Below, piece after piece: positions 54,685 through 64,000 of a stretch of 64,000 nt of DNA. A program made the translations under genes and the position numbers. Source of the stretch: Vibrio vulnificus NBRC 15645 = ATCC 27562 (GTDB lineage Bacteria; Pseudomonadota; Gammaproteobacteria; Enterobacterales; Vibrionaceae); assembly GCF_002224265.1 (NCBI RefSeq), contig NZ_CP012881.1, forward strand, positions 806,001 to 870,000. Direction: 5' to 3'. A model generated the notes under the pieces. The model did no database searches and was not told the origin of the DNA. It was given only the letters and a program-made list of their open reading frames with translations. Each line of letters begins with the position of its first letter. The first letter of the stretch is position 1.

Positions 54685-56016
54685 TTGTCTTCTCTGACCA
54701 ATCCAAACATCTTCACCGTCTCACGTTTAAATTCTGAAGTTCGTTTATTGCTTGAAAACCAATTAGGCATTGTTTGGTTAGTGGGAGAGATTTCTAACTT
54801 CTCTGCGCCGGTTTCTGGTCACTGGTATTTAACCCTCAAAGACTCAATGGCTCAAGTTAAATGTGCCATGTTTAAAGGGAATAACCGCCTCGTTTCTTTT
54901 AAGCCAACCAATGGTAATCAAGTTTTAGTCAAAGCACGTCTTTCGTTATACGAGCCACGTGGTGACTATCAGTTGATCATCGAAAGCATGCAGCCAGAGG
55001 GCGATGGTCGTCTGCAGCAGCAATTTGATGCTCTGAAGATGAAACTAGCGAGCGAAGGGCTTTTCGCTCAATCCACGAAATTGACGATCCCAGAACACCC
55101 TAAATGCGTCGGTATTATTACCTCTAAAACTGGCGCCGCGCTTTACGACATTCTTGATGTACTCAAACGCCGAGATCCTTCCCTACCAGTGGTCATTTAT
55201 CCGACTCTGGTACAAGGAGACGAGGCCGCCATTCAAATTGCTCAAGCAATTGGACGTGCAAACAGCCGTAACGAATGTGACGTACTGATTGTCGGCCGTG
55301 GAGGCGGTTCACTGGAAGATCTTTGGTGCTTTAACAACGAGATTGTTGCTCGAACCATTGCCGCCAGCCAAATCCCGATCATCTCTGCGGTTGGTCACGA
55401 GATTGATGTGACAATTGCGGACTTTGTTGCAGACTTGCGTGCGCCAACACCATCCGCAGCTGCAGAACTGGTTAGCCGTGATAACAGCCACAAAGATCAA
55501 GCCTTAATCAGCCGTGAGCAAAAACTGCATTCTGCCTGGCGTCATTACCTCACCGAGCAAAATCGCACCATAATCTCGCTGAGTCATCGACTGGAGAAAC
55601 AGCATCCTCGCTATCGCTTGATGCGTCAGACTCAACAAGCCGATGAGTTGCAGATCCGCTTACAACGAGCGATGGAAAAGTATCTGGCACAACGAGAACA
55701 AAAGGTCTCTCGTGTTCAGCACAAACTGCAATTACTCTCGCCTGTTCGTCAAATCAGTGAACAAAAAAATGCGCTTGCACGAGTAGAACAGAAGATGATG
55801 GATGCAATGGACCGCAAGATGCTAAGGTTGCGCCACCAGATCGCGATCGCCGCTGAAAAACTTGACGCAGTAAGCCCCTTGGCAACACTGAAGCGCGGCT
55901 ACTCCATTACTCAGAGTGAATCTGGCGAAGTGATTACACGTCAATCACAAATCAAAACGGGCGACACGTTGCTCACCCGCCTATCCGATGGTGAAATACG
56001 CTCTACCGTGAACTAA
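54685..56016 (+). CDS. xseA: Exodeoxyribonuclease VII large subunit
   Basis: XseA with XseB forms exonuclease VII, which degrades single-stranded DNA from both ends. Starting at TTG 54685 (GGGA upstream) the 443-residue protein begins [19 protein letters not shown]. It has an OB-fold (about 20-105), the catalytic domain with [21 protein letters not shown] and [40 protein letters not shown], and a long C-terminal helix array. The divergent guaB is the usual neighbour. Other in-frame starts are possible upstream at 54631. Confidence 0.93.
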   Translation: MSSLTNPNIFTVSRLNSEVRLLLENQLGIVWLVGEISNFSAPVSGHWYLTLKDSMAQVKCAMFKGNNRLVSFKPTNGNQVLVKARLSLYEPRGDYQLIIESMQPEGDGRLQQQFDALKMKLASEGLFAQSTKLTIPEHPKCVGIITSKTGAALYDILDVLKRRDPSLPVVIYPTLVQGDEAAIQIAQAIGRANSRNECDVLIVGRGGGSLEDLWCFNNEIVARTIAASQIPIISAVGHEIDVTIADFVADLRAPTPSAAAELVSRDNSHKDQALISREQKLHSAWRHYLTEQNRTIISLSHRLEKQHPRYRLMRQTQQADELQIRLQRAMEKYLAQREQKVSRVQHKLQLLSPVRQISEQKNALARVEQKMMDAMDRKMLRLRHQIAIAAEKLDAVSPLATLKRGYSITQSESGEVITRQSQIKTGDTLLTRLSDGEIRSTVN

Positions 56017-56024
56017 GCCATGGC

Positions 56025-56255
56025 TTAATCTTCGGTTTTCTCTTTGAACTGAAAGCGGATTCTTGATTTCGATTTGAGCTCGTTGCAGTGATTACAGAAA
56101 TAACTCGCCGCACCGCATGCTTGCAGCTTCTCTAATTCAGCCTCACATTCTGGGCAAAAGCCAAGCTTGGTAAACTCTTTATCACATTGTTGGCAGTGAT
56201 ACTGTCCATTCCACTCCAGCTCTTGCTGGCAAATCGGGCAATGATTCTCGTTCAT
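56025..56255 (-). CDS. yfgJ: YfgJ-like double zinc-ribbon protein
   Basis: The 76-residue protein has four CxxC pairs: CPIC, CQQC, CPEC and CNHC, arranged as two zinc ribbons, like E. coli YfgJ, which also lies beside xseA. The function is unknown. It converges with xseA, only 8 bp between stops; the two stop codons lie at the ends of a perfect 14-bp palindrome TAAGCCATGGCTTA (56014-56027). Confidence 0.88.
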   Translation of the reverse strand: MNENHCPICQQELEWNGQYHCQQCDKEFTKLGFCPECEAELEKLQACGAASYFCNHCNELKSKSRIRFQFKEKTED

Positions 56256-56281
56256 TTTCTTTTCTCGTTGTCACTATGAGA

Positions 56282-57304
56282 TCAATTCAATCTTGCGCTC
56301 ACGGTTTGGTGAGCACGTTTTACTTGATACATGCAGATGTCAGCTTGGCGAATAAGTGCATCCACGTTGGCCAAAGACTCACCTTCCGCATAGTCCGCGC
56401 CAATACTGACCGAAACAGAATAATCTTCTATCAAGAAAAACATTTTGATCTTGCTTTGTAATTGCTGATAAAACGCTTGGAACACCTGCTTGTGCACAAA
56501 TGGGCAAATCGCAACAAACTCATCGCCTCCGTAACGAGAAATGACAGCTTGTTGAGGAAACTGCGCCATCAACCAGTTGGCTAAGTTGATTAACACGGCA
56601 TCGCCAACATCATGGCCAAACCGGTCGTTGATGTATTTAAACTCATCAACATCAATAAAAAAACAGCCAATCCCATACTCATTGTGCCGAGCTGTCTCTA
56701 GCAAAGGTTCGGATTCCAAGTAGAAGATTCGACGGTTATAACACTGCGTCAGAGGATCTCGATTAACGTGATAGTGAAGTTGTTCTTCTAATTGGTACTT
56801 TTCTAGTGCTATTGAATAAAGCGCAGCGAGAAGATCCAAGATTTCCAGTTCTTCTTTTGCTGGTTTAGAAGGCATGTCGCTGTAGATGGCAAAGGTACCC
56901 AGCACTTTATCTTGTCGGGAAACAATCGGGACGGACCAACATGCCGCCACATTCGCCGCTTTCGCTAACTCAGCGTAGGGCTGCCAATTCGGGTGACTCT
57001 CAATATCACTCACGACCACGGACTTTCCGCTATAAGCTGCGGCTCCGCACGATCCTACCCTTTCACCAATCTCGATACCTTCAATTGCTTGATTGTAGAA
57101 ATCAGGAAGATTTGGGGCGTATTCAAGATGCAGTGTATTGTGCTGTGGATCCAGCTTCAAAATCGAGGCCTTACGAGATCCAAACAAATGCTCTGATAAG
57201 GATACAATTTCTCGATTTAACTGATCTTTCTCCAAGCCTAAGGCTAACTTCCCCAATAATTGATTGATCGACCTATGGGCGTCTAAAAGTCTCATGCTAT
57301 CCAT
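56282..57304 (-). CDS. GAF-GGDEF diguanylate cyclase
   Basis: The 340-residue cytosolic protein has an N-terminal GAF-like sensor (about residues 20-165) and a C-terminal GGDEF domain (about 180-335) with an intact active site RYGGDEF, so it probably makes cyclic di-GMP from GTP. The inhibitory RxxD site five residues upstream of GGDEF is absent (VISRYGGDEF), suggesting little product inhibition. It has no membrane segment. The GAF ligand is not evident. ATG 57304 is assumed; a second ATG three codons later is possible. It stands alone downstream of the alaX-like gene. Confidence 0.88.
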   Translation of the reverse strand: MDSMRLLDAHRSINQLLGKLALGLEKDQLNREIVSLSEHLFGSRKASILKLDPQHNTLHLEYAPNLPDFYNQAIEGIEIGERVGSCGAAAYSGKSVVVSDIESHPNWQPYAELAKAANVAACWSVPIVSRQDKVLGTFAIYSDMPSKPAKEELEILDLLAALYSIALEKYQLEEQLHYHVNRDPLTQCYNRRIFYLESEPLLETARHNEYGIGCFFIDVDEFKYINDRFGHDVGDAVLINLANWLMAQFPQQAVISRYGGDEFVAICPFVHKQVFQAFYQQLQSKIKMFFLIEDYSVSVSIGADYAEGESLANVDALIRQADICMYQVKRAHQTVSARLN

Positions 57305-57632
57305 AACAGCGCTCTAGTGTACTAACTTTACTCAATATTATTATGATTTACCCTAGTGTTGTTGATTCACTCAGCAACTCTAGGGTTTGGTTAGCACGAG
57401 CCTAACAGAACGATAACATTAATAATCAGACCTTAAACACGCTTATCGGATCTTATCTTGATCGTCTGGTTATTTTATTTTGATCAGCGATCTGCCTAAA
57501 AAAGAACATTTATATAACCACACCCCGAAAGCATAAGTTACATATGCTGCATTTCAATTCAAAACAGAATAAAACTCTATATATGAATATTTAAATCTGC
57601 CTTTTTGGTTTTTTATATAAAGATCATTTTCC
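57305..57632. other. Gap between the GGDEF and alaX-like genes
   Basis: This 328-bp AT-rich stretch holds a strong hairpin at 57350-57386 (ACCCTAG...CTAGGGT, with an inner GTTGTTGA/TCAGCAAC stem) and no recognisable gene. Confidence 0.55.
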
Positions 57633-58508
57633 TTAGTTGGGCGTGACTTGCGTGTGCATTTCAATGGTCTGCTCATCCAACAGCACCAATGTAACGGCAA
57701 TCTCTTTCATTTCGCTCAACCCAGCAGCATGCGTTCCCCCACAAGGGATAATCGCCGTTGATGCTTCTCCCAAATCACATTGCCAGTAACGAGAGTCGGT
57801 TAAATATTCGCCATGACAGTTCATGAATATTTCGGTTCCGCGAGCAAGCCAGCGCTCAAGCTGTACATTGACCTCGGATTCAATCTCGTGAATATTTTCC
57901 ACAACATCAGCACTGTTCAGCCCTCTTTTGCGTAGCGTTTTTCCCAGTCGATAGATGTCTAGACAACACTCTGGCGTCACAAAGCTACTCTCTTGAGCAT
58001 AACTGTTAAAATCATAGTAGCCATGAGGGTCTTTGCGATCGGCATCTTTGCGCCAGTAACCTTGTGCCAAGACTTTATTCAATGCCAGGTAGGCTAAATG
58101 CCCTGCACTGTGACCTCGACTCAGACTTTGTTGATATTCTTTGTCGACAAAGAATCGTACTTTGCTTCCAACAGCAAGTTGCCCAAGCTGGGCTTCAATT
58201 TCATGAACCACTACGAAGCTCCATCCCTCTGTATCTCGCTTTACAGGTATCGCTTGATCAACAAACAGTTGCCCCGTTGAACACTCCACAGCGCCAACCC
58301 AACAACCGATGATTGGCCATTCTTTGCCATCCGCGATAAGGCTTCCCCGATCTGCAGGATGATCTGGCCAAATATGACTGACCGGATGAAATGGCGTTTG
58401 CTGAGTCACGACATAAAGAGAATGTTCATTGACTGAAGTGAGTACAATGTCGCTCTCCAACTGCCAGATCTGATGACAAAAGCGAACCTTAGTGGGTGTT
58501 ATCTGCAT
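57633..58508 (-). CDS. alaX: AlaX-like alanyl-tRNA editing hydrolase
   Basis: The 291-residue protein matches trans-editing hydrolases that remove misacylated serine or glycine from tRNA-Ala. It shows the zinc-ligand motifs RGHSAGHLAYLAL (HxxxH) and CGGTHA (CxxxH) and an N-terminal beta domain. The homologous editing domain occurs in AlaRS. Three AlaX types exist; this looks like the longer form with an N-terminal beta-barrel. Upstream promoter not identified. It is separated from der by a terminator. Confidence 0.82.
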   Translation of the reverse strand: MQITPTKVRFCHQIWQLESDIVLTSVNEHSLYVVTQQTPFHPVSHIWPDHPADRGSLIADGKEWPIIGCWVGAVECSTGQLFVDQAIPVKRDTEGWSFVVVHEIEAQLGQLAVGSKVRFFVDKEYQQSLSRGHSAGHLAYLALNKVLAQGYWRKDADRKDPHGYYDFNSYAQESSFVTPECCLDIYRLGKTLRKRGLNSADVVENIHEIESEVNVQLERWLARGTEIFMNCHGEYLTDSRYWQCDLGEASTAIIPCGGTHAAGLSEMKEIAVTLVLLDEQTIEMHTQVTPN

Positions 58509-58589
58509 ATTTCTTATCTCAACGATGAGGCATCATCCGCTCAATGAATGATGTGGGCATGTTATCCATATTGGGAAACGGAAAATAAA

Positions 58590-58620
58590 AAAATGCCCAA
58601 GTAAAACTTGGGCATCAAAA
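58590..58620 (-). terminator. der terminator
   Basis: ATGCCCAAGT-AAA-ACTTGGGCAT is a 10-bp stem followed on the minus strand by TTTTTTT, 11 bp after the der stop. Confidence 0.9.
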
Positions 58621-58630
58621 ACAGTTCAGA

Positions 58631-60121
58631 TTATTTCTTGCGATTTTTTACCGCACTCATCATGCGCTTACGTGCACGCTCTTGAGAAAGGGTCATCTTG
58701 TTGACACGGTTCTCAAACGGGTTATCACTGTTTTGGAACTGAATACGAATCGGCGTACCCATGATATCTAGTGACTTACGGAAGTAGTTCATTAGATAAC
58801 GTTTGTAAGAATCCGGTAATTCGCGAACTTGGTTACCATGGATCACCACGATTGGTGGGTTATAACCACCAGCGTGCGCATATTTCAGTTTCACACGACG
58901 GCCACGAACCATCGGTGGTTGGTGATCTTCTGTTGCCATCTTCATGATGCGCGTCAGTACCGATGTCCCTACACGAGTGGTTGCAGAGCGGTAAGCTTCT
59001 TGTACTGATTCAAACAAATGGCCTACGCCAGTACCGTGCAACGCAGAAATGAAGTGAATGCGAGCAAAATCGACGAAGCCAAGACGACGATCGAGCTCTT
59101 TCTTCACATTCTCTTTCACTTCGTTATCCAAGCCATCCCACTTGTTCACGGCCAGTACGATAGAACGACCCGCATTAAGTGCGAAGCCCAATAAGCTCAA
59201 ATCCTGATCCGAGATGTTTTCACGAGCATCAATCACTAACAGTACAACGTTGGCGTCTTCAACGGCTTTCAATGTTTTAACAACAGAGAATTTTTCAACC
59301 GTTTCATGTACTTTACCGCGACGACGAACACCTGCGGTGTCGATCAATACGTATTCGCGACCATCACGTTCCATTGGAATGTAAATGGAGTCACGCGTGG
59401 TTCCTGGCATGTCGTAGACAACAACGCGTTCTTCACCCAAAATACGGTTAGTCAGCGTTGATTTACCCACGTTTGGACGACCAATAATCGCGAGCTTAAT
59501 TGGCTGATCTTGCAGTCGCTTCAGTGACTCTTCGGCGTCTTCTTCAGAGTACTCTTGCTGCTCTGCGTCTTCATCTTCCATATCGGTCAGATCTTCGATC
59601 TCACCTTCGCTGTTAGCACTGAGAAGATTATCAAAGAATGGATCAAGTGCACGTTCAATCAGCGCAGTCACACCACGACCATGCGCAGCGGCAATTTGGT
59701 ACATCTCATCAACGCCCAGTTGCCAAAAGTCTGCGCTGGCAGCATCCGCATCGATGCCGTCCACTTTGTTCACCACCAGCATGGTGGCTTTTTCGATTTT
59801 ACGTAAATGGGCAGCAATCGCCTCATCGGATGGCGTCAATCCTGCGCGGCCATCCACCATAAACAACACAACGTCAGCTTCGCGAATCGCAGCAAGTGAC
59901 TGTTCTGCCATTTTGGTTTCAACGCCTTCTTCAGAACCATCGATACCACCCGTATCAATCACAATAAAGTCGTGCTCACCTACTTTGGCTTGACCATATT
60001 TACGGTCACGAGTCAGACCAGGAAAGTCCGCCACCAATGCGTCACGAGAGCGAGTCAATCGGTTAAACAACGTAGATTTACCTACGTTTGGACGACCGAC
60101 TAGAGCAACAACAGGTATCAT
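58631..60121 (-). CDS. der: Ribosome-associated GTPase Der (EngA)
   Basis: Der is an essential GTPase for 50S subunit maturation. From ATG 60121 (AGAGG upstream) the 496-residue protein carries two tandem GTPase domains: [14 protein letters not shown] with DTGG and NKVD in the first, then [15 protein letters not shown] with DTAG and NKWD in the second. A C-terminal KH-like domain follows (after about residue 385; [20 protein letters not shown]). A slightly acidic linker ([19 protein letters not shown]) joins the two GTPase domains. It is the last gene of the ispG-hisS-yfgM-bamB-der operon. Confidence 0.97.
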   Translation of the reverse strand: MIPVVALVGRPNVGKSTLFNRLTRSRDALVADFPGLTRDRKYGQAKVGEHDFIVIDTGGIDGSEEGVETKMAEQSLAAIREADVVLFMVDGRAGLTPSDEAIAAHLRKIEKATMLVVNKVDGIDADAASADFWQLGVDEMYQIAAAHGRGVTALIERALDPFFDNLLSANSEGEIEDLTDMEDEDAEQQEYSEEDAEESLKRLQDQPIKLAIIGRPNVGKSTLTNRILGEERVVVYDMPGTTRDSIYIPMERDGREYVLIDTAGVRRRGKVHETVEKFSVVKTLKAVEDANVVLLVIDARENISDQDLSLLGFALNAGRSIVLAVNKWDGLDNEVKENVKKELDRRLGFVDFARIHFISALHGTGVGHLFESVQEAYRSATTRVGTSVLTRIMKMATEDHQPPMVRGRRVKLKYAHAGGYNPPIVVIHGNQVRELPDSYKRYLMNYFRKSLDIMGTPIRIQFQNSDNPFENRVNKMTLSQERARKRMMSAVKNRKK

Positions 60122-60151
60122 AACAACCTCTACAATAATCTTTGATCTGTA

Positions 60152-60300
60152 GTTATAGGTAACCACTTGCTTGATAGCATTTCAAACCAGCTTTTTACCT
60201 ATAACCACAATCGTCTTGTCACAACTGCAATGTTGAACTTTGCAGCGTGTTATTAAAAATTAGCAACAAAACGGCTCCTAACTGTCACCAGCCAGGAGCC
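60152..60300 (-). other. Structured bamB-der spacer
   Basis: This spacer (60122-60322) has a perfect 11-bp stem 60152-60162 with 60195-60205 (GTTATAGGTAA/TTACCTATAAC) and a GGCTCCT/AGGAGCC hairpin at 60272-60300. Both lack a U-tract. They may tune der expression from the operon. Confidence 0.5.
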
Positions 60301-60322
60301 GAATGTGAATTATATCACGATA

Positions 60323-61483
60323 TTATTCGTTGATCGTCAGTTTCTTTACATCGCCATTGCGCGTGGTAATGACATAACCATCTGGCAATACCGTTGGACC
60401 AACGGCGAAACCACTGTCATTGATCATCTGCTGAGCCACGAACTCACCAGTGGTGCGATCCAACCAATGCAAATAGCCTTGGCTGTCTCCAACGACTAAG
60501 TAGTTGTTTACCATCACTGGGGCGGTCAACAAACGATACTCTAGCTGTTCATTTTGCCATAGCTCCGTTCCGCTACGTGCATCGACCGCCACTACGTGAT
60601 CTTTGTCTGTCACGACAAACAAACGGCTGCCATCGGTCGCCATATCAATAGCTGACGAATAATTACGCTTCCAAACGGCATTGCCTGAACGTAAATCAAG
60701 TGCGATTAACTGACCGTTGTAGCCCACGACATACAGTGTGCCACCCAAAACGATTGGTGACGAATCCACATCCACCAAACGGTCAATTTCGGTTGCACCT
60801 TTTGGTGTACCAACTGGTTGTTGCCAAATCAACTGACCACGCTCGACGATAGCGGCCGCTAAACGGCCATTCGCCGTTCCCCAAAATACGCCGCCTGATA
60901 CCGCCGTCGGCGTACTATCGCCGCGCAAAGTCAAGTTAGGTACTTCGGTGCTGATGGTCCACTTTTGTTCACCATTATCTTGGTCGAAGGCCATCAAAAC
61001 GCCATTGCTGGTATTCACAATCACTAGACCATTTTCAGCAACGGGCTTTGCTAAGATCTCTCCGACTACAGAGATGCGCCAAGAGATCTCGCCACTCGCT
61101 TCGTCCAAAGCGATCAAATCACCATTTTCACTGCCAATGTAGACATGGCCGTAAGCCGCGGTTAAGCCACCAGACAATCTCGCTGTGTCGCCTTGCTTAA
61201 CGTTTTGGCTCCACAATTGCTTACCTGATGTCGGATCCAACGCTCTGACCACACCATCACGACTGGCGATAAATAGCTTGTCGTAAGCATATTCAGGTGA
61301 GAGTTTAGAGAAGTAATGTCCGACACCATCACCCACACTGGTACTCCAAGCTGATTGCGGTGTGAACTGGCTATTCACCTGTGGCAATGGTGCCATTACA
61401 ATGGTGTCTTCTTCACTGGCACAACCCGCCAACACACCCACTGTAATCATGCCTAATAAGGCTTTCCTGACCATTTTCTTCAT
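60323..61483 (-). CDS. bamB: Outer membrane protein assembly factor BamB
   Basis: BamB is a lipoprotein of the BAM complex and folds as an eight-bladed beta-propeller. The 386-residue product has a lipoprotein signal with lipobox LAGC (residues 18-21), then repeated PQQ-like blades (VIVNTSNGVLMAFDQDNGEQKW, VYIGSENGDLIALDEASGEISW and others). The length is typical. It is in the conserved order yfgM-bamB-der and starts 12 bp after the yfgM stop, so co-transcription is likely. Confidence 0.95.
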   Translation of the reverse strand: MKKMVRKALLGMITVGVLAGCASEEDTIVMAPLPQVNSQFTPQSAWSTSVGDGVGHYFSKLSPEYAYDKLFIASRDGVVRALDPTSGKQLWSQNVKQGDTARLSGGLTAAYGHVYIGSENGDLIALDEASGEISWRISVVGEILAKPVAENGLVIVNTSNGVLMAFDQDNGEQKWTISTEVPNLTLRGDSTPTAVSGGVFWGTANGRLAAAIVERGQLIWQQPVGTPKGATEIDRLVDVDSSPIVLGGTLYVVGYNGQLIALDLRSGNAVWKRNYSSAIDMATDGSRLFVVTDKDHVVAVDARSGTELWQNEQLEYRLLTAPVMVNNYLVVGDSQGYLHWLDRTTGEFVAQQMINDSGFAVGPTVLPDGYVITTRNGDVKKLTINE

Positions 61484-61495
61484 GCCATGAAGTCC

Positions 61496-62110
61496 TTATT
61501 TTGCCAGATCATCCAATTTCATTTGCAGAGTTTGGCCTGCATCAGCGGCTTGTTGCGCTTCAGAATAAGCAGCATAAGCGGCTTCTTTGTCACCCTGACG
61601 CAAAGCAATATCACCACGCAATTCTGCTACACGGCCCGCCCAGCTAGCATCTGTGACTTTTGCTAGCTCCGCTTTCGCTGCATCAAAATTGCCTAACTCT
61701 GCTTCTACTCGCGCAATACGGTAAGTCGTTAACGGAATAAGAGCCGCATCTTTGCTGTTGCTCTGAGCCCATTTTAACTGGGTTAGCGCAGCATCAAGAT
61801 CACCAGCGGTTACTTGTGCTTTAGCCAGTTGTAACGCCGCCAGTACCGAATACTCTTTGACATCATTGGAGGCAATGAAAGCTTCAACATCCGCAGCCGC
61901 TTCAGCGCCTTTCGCCTGTAATGCATTAATTGCGGAAGTATAGTTTTGTGAAGCGGCTTCACGCGCTTGCGTTACGCTATCTTGGTAGTAACGCCAGCCA
62001 AATAGACCACCGAGACCAACAACGGCACCGATGATCACGGCTTTGCCGTTCTCTTTCCACCAATCTTTTATCGCTTCAACTTGTTCTTCTTCAGTATTGT
62101 AAACTTCCAC
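61496..62110 (-). CDS. yfgM: YfgM, ancillary SecYEG/periplasmic chaperone interactor
   Basis: The 204-residue protein has an acidic cytoplasmic N-terminus (MEVYNTEEEQVEAIKDWWKENG), one membrane segment (AVIIGAVVGLGGLFGWRYY) and a periplasmic TPR-like helical domain. In E. coli YfgM is part of a PpiD-linked complex at SecYEG and interacts with the Rcs system. It lies between hisS and bamB in the conserved operon, with a spacer hairpin towards hisS. Confidence 0.93.
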   Translation of the reverse strand: MEVYNTEEEQVEAIKDWWKENGKAVIIGAVVGLGGLFGWRYYQDSVTQAREAASQNYTSAINALQAKGAEAAADVEAFIASNDVKEYSVLAALQLAKAQVTAGDLDAALTQLKWAQSNSKDAALIPLTTYRIARVEAELGNFDAAKAELAKVTDASWAGRVAELRGDIALRQGDKEAAYAAYSEAQQAADAGQTLQMKLDDLAK

Positions 62111-62134
62111 TTCCTGTCCTCTTTAAAACTGATT

Positions 62135-62160
62135 CAATGGCAGCGAAACCGCTGCCATTG
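62135..62160 (-). other. Intercistronic hairpin between hisS and yfgM
   Basis: CAATGGCAGCG (62135-62145) and CGCTGCCATTG (62150-62160) pair perfectly with a 4-base loop, in a 69-bp spacer with no U-tract. Confidence 0.65.
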
Positions 62161-62179
62161 TTGTGACTGCTGCAAGAGC

Positions 62180-63448
62180 TTAAATCAGCTCAGCAATTTT
62201 GCTGGCAATCTCTTGCTGTGAATACGTAACTTGCTCACCACCAGCGAGATCTTTCAATACAACGGTGTTGTCTGCAACTTCATTCTCACCCAGTACTAGG
62301 GCTACGACCGCACCTACTTTGTCAGCACGTTTAAATTGTTTCTTAAAGTTACCACCACCAAAGTGGTTCATCACGCGAACCCCAGGAATGGCTTCACGCA
62401 CTTGCTCTGCCAACTTCATGCCAGCCATCATAGTGCCTTCACCCGCAGTGACGACGTAAACGTCCACACTACGACGAACATCCGTCAGCTCTAACGTTTC
62501 CAACATTAGCACTAAACGCTCTAAGCCCATCGCAAAACCCACCGCTGGTGTGGCTTTGCCACCAAGTTGCTCGACTAGGCCATCATAACGGCCACCACCA
62601 CAAACGGTACCTTGAGAGCCTAGGCTTTCCGTGATCCATTCAAAAACCGTGCGGTTGTAGTAATCCAGACCACGAACCAAGCGTTCATTGACTGTGTATT
62701 CGATACCCGCAGCGTCAAGAAGTTCACACAAACCCGCAAAATGTTGCGTTGACTCTGTGTCTAGGTAGTCAGATAGACGTGGCGCATCGCCCAAAATCGC
62801 TTGTACATCTGGATTCTTGGTATCCAATACACGTAGTGGGTTAGTATGCATACGACGTTTGCAATCTTCATCCAACACATCGATATGTTGCTCAAGAAAT
62901 GCGATCAGTGCAGTGCGATAGTTTGCGCGCGCTTCCAACGAACCAATCGAGTTCAGCTCTAGACGCACATGTTTATCAATGCCAAGTTCACGCCAAAGAC
63001 GCGCAGTCATCATGATCAGCTCTGCATCGACGTCAGGACCATTAAGACCAAATACTTCTACACCACACTGGTGGAACTGACGGTAACGGCCTTTTTGCGG
63101 ACGCTCGTGGCGGAACATAGGACCCATGTACCAAACGCGCTGCTCTTGGTTGTACAGCAAACCGTTTTCAATACCAGCACGCACACAACCTGCGGTGCCT
63201 TCAGGGCGCAATGTTAAGCTGTCACCATTACGGTCTTCAAAGGTGTACATCTCTTTTTCCACCACATCGGTCACTTCGCCAATAGCACGGCTAAATAGAT
63301 GCGTCATCTCAACGATTGGCATGCGCATTTCATTGTAACCGTATGCGCTAATTACGTTCTTCACTGCGCCTTCTAGCTTCTGCCACAGTGGTGATTGAGT
63401 TGGGAGACAATCATTCATGCCTCGAATTGCTTGGATTGTTTTTGCCAC
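62180..63448 (-). CDS. hisS: Histidyl-tRNA synthetase
   Basis: HisS is a class II synthetase that charges tRNA-His. The 422-residue protein has motif 1 ([20 protein letters not shown] region, here [10 protein letters not shown]), the class II core [13 protein letters not shown] and [21 protein letters not shown] (motif 2), histidine A motif [13 protein letters not shown], motif 3 with [13 protein letters not shown], and a C-terminal anticodon-binding domain. The length and motifs are standard. It is in the ispG-hisS-yfgM-bamB-der operon. Confidence 0.97.
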   Translation of the reverse strand: MAKTIQAIRGMNDCLPTQSPLWQKLEGAVKNVISAYGYNEMRMPIVEMTHLFSRAIGEVTDVVEKEMYTFEDRNGDSLTLRPEGTAGCVRAGIENGLLYNQEQRVWYMGPMFRHERPQKGRYRQFHQCGVEVFGLNGPDVDAELIMMTARLWRELGIDKHVRLELNSIGSLEARANYRTALIAFLEQHIDVLDEDCKRRMHTNPLRVLDTKNPDVQAILGDAPRLSDYLDTESTQHFAGLCELLDAAGIEYTVNERLVRGLDYYNRTVFEWITESLGSQGTVCGGGRYDGLVEQLGGKATPAVGFAMGLERLVLMLETLELTDVRRSVDVYVVTAGEGTMMAGMKLAEQVREAIPGVRVMNHFGGGNFKKQFKRADKVGAVVALVLGENEVADNTVVLKDLAGGEQVTYSQQEIASKIAELI

Positions 63449-63483
63449 AATAATTACCGTAATTTGAATGACTTCGTTGAGAT

Positions 63484-64000
63484 TTAGTTCTGCACTTTAA
63501 TATCGATGCGGTTGCTTTCATCCATGCGCGCAGCCTTTGCACGGATCTTAGCTTCTAGTTGATTCACCAGATCTTCGTTGTCGAAGCGCTCTTTTTGACG
63601 TTTACCATCTTCGTAAAAAGCGCTCTTCTTGTTGCTACCAGCCAGACCGAGATGCGATACCTCTGCTTCACCCGGACCATTCACAACGCAACCAATGATG
63701 GAGACATCCATCGGCGTAATGATGTCTTCCAGTCGCTCTTCCAGTGCATTGACCGTGCTGATGACATCAAACTCCTGACGTGAACACGATGGACACGCGA
63801 TAAAGTTGATGCCTCGCGAACGAATTCGCAATGACTTAAGAATATCAAAACCCACTTTAATCTCTTCAACAGGGTTCGCCGCCAAAGAGATACGTAGCGT
63901 ATCGCCAATACCTTCCGCTAAAAGCATGCCTAAGCCAACCGCCGATTTCACAGCACCAGCGCGAGCACCACCCGCTTCTGTAATGCCGAGATGCAGAGGT
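63484..64000 (-). CDS. ispG: 4-hydroxy-3-methylbut-2-enyl diphosphate synthase (C-terminal part, cut by window edge)
   Basis: IspG converts methylerythritol cyclodiphosphate to HMBPP in the non-mevalonate isoprenoid pathway, using a [4Fe-4S] cluster. Only the C-terminal 171 residues are present; the rest lies beyond base 64000. The motif [19 protein letters not shown] is followed by the cluster ligands CPSCSRQ and GCVVNGPGE, three cysteines as in the E. coli enzyme. It starts the operon containing hisS, separated by 35 bp. Confidence 0.95.
   Translation of the reverse strand, partial: PLHLGITEAGGARAGAVKSAVGLGMLLAEGIGDTLRISLAANPVEEIKVGFDILKSLRIRSRGINFIACPSCSRQEFDVISTVNALEERLEDIITPMDVSIIGCVVNGPGEAEVSHLGLAGSNKKSAFYEDGKRQKERFDNEDLVNQLEAKIRAKAARMDESNRIDIKVQN

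Overview
The window is a chromosomal segment of a Vibrio, most like V. vulnificus or a close relative. The evidence is the tmRNA tag peptide ANDENYALAA, gammaproteobacterial gene orders (purL-mltF, dnaK-dnaJ, grpE/nadK-recN-bamE, ratA-rnfH/smpB-ssrA, guaB-guaA/xseA-yfgJ, ispG-hisS-yfgM-bamB-der) and Vibrio-type neighbours such as olsF, dadA-AGCS and a GH19 chitinase. The species call is inference. Both ends cut through genes: purL on the left and ispG on the right.

Layout. 1-8.7 kb: purL with a PurR box; the lytic transglycosylase mltF; a small arginine/lysine-rich ORF preceded by an Arg-rich mini-ORF; tadA; and a LysR regulator divergent from the glutathione-dependent formaldehyde detoxification pair adhC-fghA. 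8.7-17.2 kb: an AbgT-family transporter; a minor-pilin cluster (fimT-pilW-pilX-pilV, with a divergent pilE-like gene); and dnaK-dnaJ behind a near-consensus sigma-32 promoter. 17.3-21.7 kb: a zinc-uptake cluster around a Zur box (permease, ZnuA-like binding protein, outer-membrane barrel, AztD-like lipoprotein) with no ATPase gene. 21.7-23.3 kb: a 1593-bp IS1182-like element flanked by a 24-bp direct repeat that is a complete terminator hairpin. 23.3-30.9 kb: a DAACS transporter, grpE (sigma-32 promoter), nadK, recN (two LexA boxes), bamE, rnfH-ratA, smpB and ssrA.

30.9-33.5 kb is a small genomic island at the 3' end of ssrA. It is bounded by direct repeats of about 118 bp carrying the ssrA 3' end and its terminator. 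It holds the N-terminal remnant of an integrase and a hipA-hipB-type kinase/antitoxin pair behind three identical palindromes spaced exactly 41 bp apart.

33.6-39 kb: an apparent six-gene operon (DedA, ATP-grasp, DinB-like, TANGO2/NRDE, YHS, OlsF) ending in a bifunctional ornithine-lipid synthase. 39-51 kb: a Sua5-type tRNA t6A enzyme, a second DedA protein, a BCCT transporter, a pentapeptide-repeat potassium channel, a LysR-dadA-alanine symporter group for D-amino acid use, an acetate transporter (satP) and a secreted chitinase. 51-64 kb: housekeeping genes guaA, guaB, xseA, yfgJ, a GAF-GGDEF cyclase, an AlaX-like editing protein, and the der-bamB-yfgM-hisS-ispG operon.

The least-explained features are the ssrA/hip island and its operators, the IS that duplicated a whole terminator, the zinc cluster lacking an ATPase, the small basic ORF near 4.8 kb, and the olsF operon. 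No tRNA, 5S/16S/23S rRNA or CRISPR array was seen.
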